DNA from: Brachycybe producta
Taxonomy: Eukaryota > Arthropoda > Diplopoda > Playtdesmida > Andrognathidae
NCBI GenBank assembly: GCA_036925085.1
Contig: JAUPFP010000002.1
Location: 5,760,890-5,824,889, forward strand
Length of the DNA stretch: 64,000 nucleotides
Direction of reading: 5' to 3'
Every line of letters starts with the position of its first letter. Position 1 is the stretch's first letter. The notes beneath the pieces are model-generated. The model was not told the DNA's origin. It saw nothing but the letters and a program-made list of their open reading frames with translations, and did not search any database. The position numbers and the translations under genes are program-made. Shown in pieces: positions 24,417-36,400 of the stretch.

Positions 24417-27400
24417 GCTTTTGGTAACGCAAAGACAGCACATAACAACAATTCAAGTCGTTTCGGAAAGTTTATCCAAGTGAATTACAAAGAAAATGGA
24501 ATGGTGCACGGGTAAGAAATTATAAATCAAGTTGTTGGCTGTCATCATTGCCTGTCAATATTTATTAGGGATGTGATGGGTCATTCGAATTCTCGAATCC
24601 CGCGAATCTTGAAAAAATATTCGAGATTCGAAAACTCGAATCTTTGCGCTTTTTTTCGTCTTTCGAATCCTAACTTAAAAATTTTTTAAAACTTAATTTG
24701 GTAAAATTAGTTTTAACTCGAATTGACGTCCAATAGAAGCGTTCAATAACAAAAAAAAAAAAAAAAAACCGGCGATTGTTGCAATTTTGGTTGCAATTCC
24801 GGATCACCAATATCACCACCTTGTGGCCTGACCCTGAGTGCCGTCACATTGTGTTTTTTTTTTATTAATTTAATATTTAATATTATTTCATTTATTTGTG
24901 TCTTCTTAATGAATAATATAGGATTTTTATATGAAAGATTCGAGATTTTTGAGATCGGAGACATTCGAGAACCGTTTAGGATTCCGGATTCAAGAAAATT
25001 TAGTATTCGTCCCCCACCTCTTAATATTTATTAATTAAGATGCTTACAGACGGGATTAATTCCGGCTCGTTGATTTAAAAATTGATCAATATGTGTAAAT
25101 GATGGATTTTGTTTATTCAATCCAACTTTTATTTCTTTCTCAATCTTGGCTTTTAAATTGAAATATTTTAACGCCACAAATCCATTTTTTAATATTTGGA
25201 TTGAACTGAAATATACTTGATTGATGCGTGTGGTGTGTGGATTGACAACAAGCTTTTGCCAATTTTTTTGGGGAACATGAGTAATTAAGTTGGGCTGTGT
25301 GGGTCCTCATATAATTTCATCCAACACTCGTCTCTTTAGTCTTCACATTCCTATATCTAATTGGAACTTTATGCGGTCGTCCTATTATACCCTGTCAAAA
25401 CAATAGATTTTGCAATTGTATGTCACAAATGCTTGTTTTAAAGAAGTAAAAAAAAATTGTTTCAGTATCATAATGAGCTGACAAAAAAATGCTTAATCTG
25501 GAGAACAGCTGATTATTAGTCAGTTCGATGCAGTTGCTAAATGGCCATGTTTTCATCAGTGTAAATGTTGTTGTTGTTGTTTTTTTTTTTTTAAAGATCT
25601 TCGAAGAAAAGTAAATTTATAGCGTTGATGTCAGATTCATTTGCCTTACGCCCATCTTTCTTTACAGAGTTATGTTTGTTTTTTTTTTGGTTAAATTTCT
25701 TTGACATAATCAGTCGTCGATAAGATACTACCAGAAGCATAAGTGAAGAAATCTTCGAAGAAGGAAGGAAGACAACAAACATCCTCTACGAGTCTACGAG
25801 AAAGCGAGGGAAAAAAAAGGCCCTTTACGAAGATAGGTTTCGAAGATAGGTTTCGTGGCAGTGTAATTTATCATCGTACCATTTTTTTTTACTTGTGCCT
25901 CTTTTTGCCATCAAGAAGATAATCAAGCCGATTTCGTCTATTTTTTTTTTGTTTTACTGGCAGACATCCCACAATGCCAGTCATCGCCACCATCAACAAC
26001 AACAACAACAACGACGCATCTTAACTTCTGTTTCCCCAACCCCCTTTCTCCTCATTCTTCTTCTCCATCGTCGTTTCTTCTTCAGTGGACATTCGTTTCC
26101 GCTTTTTGGCTTTTTGTTTCATGAGAAACATATAACCCAAGTCTAAAGAAAAAAATACGAAGAAAACTGAAGTTATATTATGTTATACTGTCAGTGTGTG
26201 AAAATCAGTCATTCTACACATTTACTAGTAACTCTGTATAGCTTTTGATATGGCGTGTACGAAGCTAACAAAGCTTGGCAAAATGTGGCAGATTTACGGA
26301 CTGTATTCTAAAATGTTACTTAAGTGGAAGCTAAGCTTAAACAAAGTTATCCCTCTTATTCTAAAAATGTTACTTAAGGCAAACTGAAACTGAAACAAAG
26401 CTAAACTTAAAAATGCATAGACTAACACCAGAGTATTTTAAAACAGTGCTTATAATAAAGCTAAACTTAATTAAAACTTTATCATAATTTTCTAAAGCGA
26501 GTCTATGATGAATTTTTAAGTGTTACTTTGTTTAAGCTTTGCTTTGTCTTAAGTAACATTTTAGAATATGACCTTTATGACTATTCTAAAACGTTACTTA
26601 AGGCAAAGTGAAACTGAAACAAAGCTAAACTTAAAAATGTATAGACTCACTGTGGAGTATTTCAACGTCATGTTTTAAGCTTAGCTTTATTATAAGGAAC
26701 GTTTTTGAATACTGGGGTTAAACTTAAAAACTCTTCGTAGACTAACTATAAGAGAATTTTTTTCTTGTATCATGTTTAAGCTTTGCTTTATTTTAAGTAA
26801 CATTTTAGAATATAGCGATTGTGACCATATTCTAAAATGTACGTTGCTTAAACCAAAGCTAAGCGTGAACAAAGTTAAACTTATCACCTTTCCATACTTT
26901 ATCTTGTGTCGTGTATTAATCTTAACTTTATTTTAAGCAACATTTTAGAATGGGGCCAGTTGTACCAAATTGATTGTTTTGCACATTGCCTCGTAATTGT
27001 GCATAATGACTTGATTTTTTTTGTTGGCCATAACATATGTGGGATAAACAGCAGTAGATTCGTATCCATGGTTACGAAAGAAAAAGACTGAATTGCAATG
27101 TAACAAATCACTTCTTCATTGTTTCTTTTTTTTGCGGCCTTCTTTTGCTTTCGGATGTTTTGAGTTCGCGTTCCAGGTTCCATCGTAGTTGCCGCTTCGA
27201 GTCACTTTCTCGTGCAACCATCATCATCATCATCACTTTTGCTCAAAATAGAACTTAACGAAAAAATCAATAAACTTTCTTCTTTTTGATGAATTTTATA
27301 TATAAAGGGCAGGCAAAGCAGGCTTTCTCCAATTCTTTTCGAAGTCGCAAACATCATTTTTTTTTGTGTGTTGATGTATTTTCAAATAAAAAAAATACGT

Positions 27401-30400
27401 ATCTTGGAGCTGAGTTTTATTATTATTTTTTTTTTTTTTTGCTTTGATATTCAAAAATGATGAGTTTATCGTTTATTGAAATGCCAAGAATCTAATAAAA
27501 GTCACCCACGTTTCATACTTGAAAGCATTTTGTTTCTATTGACAATGGCAATGAATGCGGAATTTGTTGTTGTTGTTGTTTTCATTGAGACAGTTTAGTT
27601 TATAAGTTGTTTTCATCATAAGTGTTTCTGTTTTTAGGTTTTTGTTTTGTTTTCTTTTTTGAAGAAATTGTCGTTATTTATTTCAAAATGAAATTTAAAT
27701 AATTATTGCTATGGTTTTTGTAATTGAGATTTACTTTTTGTCTTTTTACAGTGCTTTGGTTCAAAAGTATTTATTGGAAAAGTCACGAATTGTATCTCAA
27801 GCAAAAAAGGAAAGAAACTATCATGTTTTCTACTATCTTCTTGCCGGAGCCACGGAGGAAGAAAGGACTGCGTTGAGACTGTTACGACCGCAAGAGTATC
27901 ACTACTTAAATCAGGTTAAAAATCTATAAAATTTAGATCTTTTCTTGCAACATAGTTGAATTCACCCCTGCGGTTCTGAGAAAATTTAGGATTTTCAAGG
28001 AAACTTTTTTATTCAGAAGAAACATTACAAAAAAAATTCAAAGTGTTTTAGAAACTAGAATAGTTGGCGATATTGTTAAAAGTATTTTTATGATTTTATC
28101 TTTCATAATAAATTTTTATGGCAGTTTGAGAAATGCGGAAATAACTTTTTGTGAAATGTTTGATGCAAAAAATTCTTTAAAAAGGATCATTTTCAAACTA
28201 CTACACAATTTTTATTTTGTAAGATATTACCATAAAAATACGTTTAGCATAATCTTCTGCCATTCTAGTTTTGAAAACAATTTTATCATAATGTTCTTTC
28301 TGAAAATAAACCCCTAGAAACATGCTTTCCAGTCACATTATAATGGTTTATGAACAGCTGACTTCTGAACTGTGTCTATACTTTCTTTGAGAAGCAAAAA
28401 ATTAGGAGAAACTAGAAAGTGTTTTATAAACTAGAAGGGTAGCTTAATCACTTTATGTTGATATCTTTCAAAGTTAACTTTAGATAAAACTTTAAAAAAT
28501 ATTGTCTGCTTAAAGTTAGGTAACTTTCAAACTCATACAAAAAGTTTATTTTGAAAGATATCAACATGAAAATATCTTTTTAAGAGATTAAGCTACCCTT
28601 CTAGCTTATAAAACATTTAAGTTTTTCTTTATTGTGTACCTGAAAGACAGAATAATCAGAGTTCCAGAGACGTTTTACACTTCAAAACCGACTTAATTAA
28701 CAATTGTATTTTTGTTGTTTCTATTCTTTATATCTAGAGTGCATGTTACACACTGGAAGGAGTGGACGAAGTTTACGAATTCCTCAGGCTGAAACAGTCC
28801 ATGGAAATGGTTGGCTTTTCAACAGAGAAACAACAAAGGTAAAGAGAGAGAGAGTTTCACACACTGGAAGAACTCATTCATGGGTTTAATTAACACAATT
28901 GCAAGAATGAATCGTGTCAAGGAGAAATGGTTCATCTTGTGTCTTTTTCTTATTTTTCTTTCTTGCTCTTGCTTTCTTTTGTGTAAAAGGTTGTTTGCTG
29001 TTTTGTCGGCCGTTCTGCATTTAGGTAACATCGAATTTGTTAAGGTATGCCTATATCGATGTTCGTCGTTGTACGACAGTAATTATATGGTTGTTTTCCG
29101 TTTTGTCTTTATCAGAAGTCAATGTACCACCACGATGAGGCCGTTCTTGTGAAGAATCCGGAGCTAGTCACTGTTATTTCATCTTTGTTAAAGGTACTGG
29201 TTAAATACCCCGCTCGTGGAAACCTATCAGCAATGTGACAACGTCGCGATTGACGACTTTTCTATATTTAACATAATCGATCATGCTTTTTTTTAAGGTC
29301 AAAGAGGAAACCTTAATGTTGGCCTTGACAACGAAAAAAGCGAGGGTTTCCGGGGAGACTCTAGTCATTAACTATAGACTTCCAGAGGTATATATTGACA
29401 TTTCGAATATATATATATGGTAAAATACGATCGAGCTGCAGTTTTGGTTTTCATTTCTATTTCAAGGCAATTGCAGCCAGGGATGCATTGGCCAAATGTC
29501 TTTACGGTGCTCTCTTTGACTGGATCGTACTGCAAGTCAATCATGCTCTTCTATCCAAGAAGGACATGAAAGTGCACAGCGTAAGTCATAGTGCATGCCG
29601 TAATCATTCGAGGCATGGTTTTAATTACACTGCTAGTTTTTGGTCAATTGTTAACCACTTCTTTACTCTATATGTCGAGAAGCTGTGAAGTGCTAGATTT
29701 TTCAGTACAAATGAGTGCTTTTAATAGCGTGAAATTCAATTCTTTTTCTTTCTCTCCAAATCTAAATTTCAGGGCCATTCTATAGGAGTTTTGGATATTT
29801 TTGGTTTCGAAGATTTCGGTGTATATAACAGTTTTGAACAATTTTGTATTAATTTCGCCAACGAACACCTGCAATATTACTTCAACCAACATGTATTCAA
29901 ATACGAACAGGTAACAAAGAAAATTTCAGTTATTTTTCTGGGAATCTCTTTTTTTTTGTAGTTGCTTTAAATTTAAGTCGATAAATCTTTGTGTTACAGG
30001 AAGAGTACAAACGAGAGGGCATTAAGTGGAAGATAATTGAGTTCTTGGATAACACCGGTTGTCTGAGTCTCATCGAAGGGAAACCTAATGGGCTTCTGTG
30101 TATCCTCGACGACCAGTGCAAGTAAGTTGGAACGAATTTCAGTTGGAAAAAGTTAAAATAATTTACGGAAAATACTGATTTTTTTAAAAAAAAATCTGTT
30201 AAGATATCACCGTGAAACAAATTGTAATTTTGAAATTTTTCTCGTAATGTTGTTATGAAAAGCGTTTTCTTGACGTTTTTGCTCCCAAAATCATCTGTAT
30301 AGCCACCTTAGTTATAAATGTATTTTCATTTCAAGTTTTCCTGGAGCCAGTAACGAAACATTGCTACAGAAATTCAACAGCGAACATAAAGATAATGAAT

Positions 30401-33400
30401 TTTACGATTTTCCACAACGACGCGATCACGCATTTGTCATCAAACATTACGCTGGCAAAGTGAAGTACAACGTTAAGGTATAATTACAACAATCTACAAA
30501 TGACAAAACACAGTTTCAGAGTCAACATTCGGAAATATATGTATTCATGTTATATGTGCGGTTGTTTTTAGGAATTTCGTGAAAAAAATCTGGACCTCAT
30601 GCGACAGGACATAGTTACTGTATTAAAAAACAGTAGCATGGTATTTGTACGAGAACTCGTCGGTTCTGATCCAGTGGCCGTGTTTCGTTGGGCCATACTT
30701 CGAGCATTCATAAAAGCATACTTCGCTTTTCAGCAGGCCGGACAGAGGCATCAAACGGATCAAAGTTAGTGATTTGACATACAACCTCAAGTAGATTTCC
30801 TTATAATTTAAGTTTTGTTCTTTTTATGATTGATAGGCGACCGAAACGCACGAAGAATTCAAGCGTGTCATCAGAAAAAATACAATCCAAGCGAGAATAT
30901 GCACACGTAAGCAATTATGATTTTTTTCTTAGAGTGAAAGTTCATTCGACGTTGAACACATATGTATTTTTTTTTTCATCTGAAATGTAGAAGTTCCGAG
31001 AAAACAACCGGTGCGAGAAGAAAGAGTGGAGGAGTAATTCGTCGCCCATTTACCGATGTGCACAACAACCATGTCGAGGATAAGAAAGTTTGCGGCAATG
31101 GGATTTGTGACGATGATGTGTTTGTCAATAACGTAGGAGCAAACATGCAGAAACTTGAAGGAATTCTTGGTGCAAACGAAGCAGTTGTTGTACAAAGAGC
31201 CAGTCGGATATTACAGTAAGTGTTGCGATGATTGTTGTTTCGTCATTCGGTTGATTTATTTTTTGTTCTTGGAAATAGGAAAAATAAAAACTTCAGGCCT
31301 CGTGGTAGAAATTGCAAGGTAACGGATTATTCTAAAGAAAAATGGATTCAGCACTTTTTTTTGTGTGCTTAAAAGTAGTATTTTTTTAGGGTCTCAAAAA
31401 CTTGCAGTCCGTTAAAACGTTGGCTGGAAGGACGCAAGGAAATGCACCAAACCGAACTGTTCGTAAACAACCACCGACAGTTAGCGCACAGTTTCAGGTG
31501 ATGATTTTTTCTATTGAAGAGTTAGAATAAGTTATTTTTATAATATCAAAAGACCTTAAAAAGCATTTTAAACACAGTCAAGGCTCAAACCTAGATTGAG
31601 GTTTTTACCTTTTAAAAAAAACGTTTATAACAAAATTGAAAGTTTAGTTGAAACTATATGGGCGAGCGACTTTTTAGTGGCCGAGATGGACTGCAAAATG
31701 TAGTCTGACGTGTTGCCGAAACTGAGTACTCGAGTCGTTTGCCGGAGGTCCGAAAGTGTTCCTAATGTTGTTGAGTGAACTGCAAAAAGTGGTGATACTA
31801 GACCACGTAAACAGCCTCTGTATTTATTCATATAAAATGGACTCTGAAATGGAAACACTTTTGTTATTGTTACTACGTTGTAGACGAGACGAGGCAGGTG
31901 GTTCAAAAGTGGTCTGTGTATAAACATGTAATTTTGTCGTCAGTAGCAGGAATCGACCACTATCCGGTGACTGCTTGCTATTCGCCAATACTTTATAAGC
32001 TAGAGATAGAGGTAGCCCCAGATGCTTTCCATAGCAATACCGGTCGTCGTTTTCTACTACATTTGCAGTTGAATTCGACCACTCTTTTTCGTCTCTAAAG
32101 GCTCTTAACAGTTATTTAAAGTAATAATGTTTTTTCATGACAATAACTTTGAAAGTAACGTTTTTTTGGTAATTTTAAAGTCAGTTTTTCGTTTTTACTT
32201 TACGTTCGTGAAAAAAATATATGTACTGTTTTTAATTTTAATTATGTAAGCTATCTCGGAATAGAACCGAAACGTCACGTCGAAACGGTGTCATTCAAAT
32301 AGTTGTCATTTATTTTTTCCGATTCCTTATATTCCGATCTAGTGTCTGGCTATCTTAAAAATCTAAGAACCTCAGTCGCTTCACTTACATTCATATAAAA
32401 TGTAGTCTGTTTACGTAGTTTATCGAGATAAACGTTTAGTTCATCTCGTTTCAGAATTCTCTTTTTTTATTGATGGAAACTTTGAATGATGCAAGTCCAT
32501 TCTTCGTTCGGTGCATCAAGTCCAATTCAGCGAAGGTACAAAAGCATCGAATTTCTAATTTCTCCTTCCGTGTTTTAATAATTTATCGATTGTTAAATGA
32601 AAGGTACCAAATAAATTTGACGAAGAAATAGTCTTGAGGCAGTTGAGGTACACCGGAATGCTTGAAACCGTTCGCATCCGACAATCGGGCTACAACGTCA
32701 GATTGACATTTGAGGTGAGATAGTTGCTGCATTTTTTTTATATATATTTCGTGCTTGACAGTTGTTTTTTCTTTCTCTCATAGGAATTCATTCAAGTTTA
32801 CAGAATAGTGCTTCCGAAAGGACTGTTAAGTTCGCAGAACGATGTCCGTAACTTTTTATTAACTCTTAATCTCAACAGAGATAATTACCAAATTGGAAAG
32901 ACGAAGGTTGGAGATTTGAAAGTAAACTTTTAGTTCACATCTAACGAAAGTTGTACTTCGTCTAGGTTTTTCTACGTGAAAGTGAGAAATTGAAGTTGGA
33001 TCTGAAATTACACCAGGCGATCCTTGATCGTATTGTTACGATTCAGAGGTGGTACAGGGTAGTTTTGGAGCGAAGAGCTTTTCTTCGACTAAGAGCTGTA
33101 GCAATCGGATTACAGGTAACTAATTTGTTAAATAATTGCAATTTTTTTAATATTTGACTTCTTTCTTGCACAGAAATTAAATCTGACTGAACTAATTAAT
33201 GCTAAGGTTTAAAATTCCAAAATTACTCTAGATGCTGAAAAATATTTCATGATGATATTTTTCAAAATAAACTTTTTATGGCATTTCTAAAAGGGCGGCC
33301 AACACTTTCTGTTGTGTTTTTTTTAACACAAAAGCTTGAATATTTGATCATTTTTAATCTGCTATAAAAAATTATCTTGCTATTCTAGTTTCAAATGAAT

Positions 33401-36400
33401 CTTGAAATTCTTTTGTAACATAACTGAAACCTGACTTAAACGCATTTTGCTGCACCCCGTGATACCCAAAGAGACCTTCTTTAACATATCATTTCTCGTC
33501 TCCAGTCGTATGCACGAAGATATCTTGCTGAATTGAGGTTTGGTCAGTTGAAAGAACGTTGGGATGCTGCGGTTCATATTCAAGCAGTTTGGAGAGGATA
33601 TCGAGATCGTACAAAATATCAGCAATTACGACAAGGAGTAATCTTCATCCAGAGGTGTATGAGAGGACTTCAAGCACGTACAAGATTCAAAGAACTTCAA
33701 AACAACAAGAGACAAAAAGAAGAAGAGGAGAGGCAACAGAAAGAAGACGAGAGACGACAACTTCTCAGGCAGAAGCAGGAAGAATCGCAGAAAGTTCAGA
33801 GACTCGAACCTCGGCCAAAAGATCAAATCGACGTGGCTGACAGCCATTCGTCTCAAAGTGATGAAGCTTTCCTGTCGAAAGAAAGTAGTCAGGAAGAACT
33901 GGAGAACGACCGGCTGTATACGTCGGATAACATCGTTCATTCACGAGACCACAGAGATTCGGAAGAGTAATGAATAACAACGTTGTTTTGTCGGCTTTTA
34001 TTATAAATTACTCTTTTCTTTTAGGAGCAGTGGCGTTCATGAAGATTCGGAAGTAGAAAACACGGTTTCAGAGCCTGTGCCCGTACCGAGAATACCAATC
34101 CGTTCGACTGTTATCTCGCCACCTTCTTCTACTCCTCCTCATCTTCCACATGCAACATCAATCAAGAGGTCACCACCTGTGTCTCCCGTGTACTCGAAAG
34201 ACGTTCAGTCAACCTCTACAGTTAGTTACCATGATATTCAACCAAACGTTAAACCCGAGTATGTGTTTTGGCGGATTTTTATGTCATTTTTTTGAGTCCG
34301 TGCTTTTACGATTCCATTATTAAAATTATCTAGTAATTGCATCGAGAAGACGAACCAAAACAACCTTGAAGCGATTTTGAAGAGGCCAATTAGAAAAGTG
34401 AGTTTCATTTTAACTATGTTTCAAGTGTTTGTATCTTGAAAAATACAATGTTTTTTCTAATCTTAGTTATCTATTAAACGGAGTAAATCTGCAAGAGCTA
34501 GTCTCGGAGGTGATCCTTTGCCACTATCCGTCCCTGTCCGACAAAACAAAGATGTACGGAAATCGTTACTTTGTTTGTTAAGCAACAGATATTGAATTAT
34601 GTTTTATAATATGCAGGGAAACAAGGGAACTGCAAGTCCCGATGTAGTAAAGGATCACGAGCAGGCGACAAAAGGAGGATCAAAGACGATAGAAGAAATT
34701 AGTCTCCATCGTAATCCTTTCCTGAGAGCCAAGAAACATCTCCGCGGAGCCATCGAATGTAAGTTACTAAGTTTTTTTTTACTTTTTATGCAATGACTAA
34801 GGTTAAAACATATGTCAATAATAATTAAAAAATGTGCCAATTTTTTTTTTTAGAAATTGTGTGTTTTATGCATAGATAAAAATCATAAAACACCAATGTG
34901 CAATAATAATTTAACCAAAAATAAAAATTCCTGAGTCGCACAAGTTGCATAATCTTGGAAATTTGCATAAAAAGACATTTACGGTTAGAAAAAATCTACC
35001 AAATCGTTTCGATTTTGCTTTTTCTGTTGTTTTTTTTTTTTTTGCTTATGATGACTAACTTATTAATTGCTTCATCCAATTTATTAATTCTCTTTTACTA
35101 CTATGGTATAAAAATGAACAATTTTTTTGAATATTTTGCATTGTTTGGGTTTATTTTCTATTTGCAGACAACACACAGTTTTTAAAAACAATTAGCATTT
35201 CTATTAATTTTTATTTGCATAAAACTGTTGGCCTTAATAATGATTTATTAACTGTCTTAATGTAGTTTTGGGAAAGAAAAACAAGAACTTCTTGGGTGGA
35301 GATGAAAGCGATGAATCTGGCTGTGAAGACCATGTCGTCGTCGGAAACCACAGCAATGAACAAACTCCAGAACAGAGTCCTGTCGATCGTAAGTATTTGT
35401 ATAAACCTGGCTCTATTATGCTTTCTCGAAAGAGATCGGACGATTCTCATTGCATCTGTTTTTCATGCAGCTGTGTCTGTCGTCGAAAAATTCAATACGG
35501 GATCGACATCTAGTCTTACGTCTTGTCCAACACCAACAGAGAAAATTCCTCTGACTGCCACTTATTCGCCAGCATCAACACAGAGACAGCATAATTTCAA
35601 AACGGTGAACAAATTCGCAAAACATGAAGTGTGTGTTGCTTGCGAAAAGAATATGTCCACGTTTTTCAGCCAGGGTTATCGCTGTACAGGTCAGGTTATC
35701 TACGAGAGAATCTCCAGGTTGGGTTTTTATATTTAAATTATGATTGTGTTTTTAGATTGTCAAGTGACTGCTCATCCACGTTGTGTTCAACAAGCTAACA
35801 AATGGGAATGTTGTCGTCGTAGTCCACCGTCTCAAAGGAAGTCTCGTCGACCGACCATCACAAAAGTGGATTTGCCGTCTTCTGGAAACTGGAACGTAAC
35901 ACGCACTATGGAATATTCGGATCGGACCGATAAGATAGTGTCCGATGTCATGGAACTTAAGAACATGGACGAATTCATATCACGGAAGGTAAAGATGGTG
36001 TTTATTTCCTGCTTTCACTAGGCTGGAGAGTTGTTTTGGATGTGTGTAAACGCCACACAGATTTTTTTTCAGGAACAACATTATGATAAAATTCAAATTG
36101 TTTACAAAACTAGACCAATGTCGTTAACTATTATAGTTTCTAAAATACTTTCGATTTCTCTTTTATGTTGCAAGTAAAACGTAAAAAAACCAGCTGCTCA
36201 CAATTCATCTTAAGATGGTTTATGAAGAGCTGATTTTTGAACTCTTGATTATTCTGTCTTTCAGGAACAAAATTAATAGAAACTAGAAAGTGTTTTAGAA
36301 ACTAAAAGGGTTGCTCAATCAAAGTACACTTTTTATAGTCAAAAATTAAAAAATATCACCTGCTTAAAGTTGCGTCATTTTCATTATAAAGAGTAATTAT

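Larger units (their letters stand above)
24417..30906 (+). other. Myo9: Myo9 motor core exons 1-12
   Basis: Exons: 24417-24511, 27752-27914, 28738-28838, 28990-29044, 29116-29193, 29298-29387, 29467-29580, 29773-29910, 30000-30121, 30336-30477, 30572-30764, 30837-30906. They encode the ATPase and actin-binding core: switch I in the first exon, LHLGNIEF in the upper 50-kDa part, relay region DIFGFEDFG followed by [16 protein letters not shown], and the strut and actin-binding stretch ending [16 protein letters not shown], typical of class IX. Introns are mostly 60-200 bp except the first (3.2 kb) and second (0.8 kb), which hold transposon copies. Confidence 0.95.

Noticed and set aside
33626-33940. 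Open frames on the minus strand across 33626-33980
   Set aside because: They are the antisense of the Myo9 IQ and charged-helix exon, whose codon bias keeps the other strand open.
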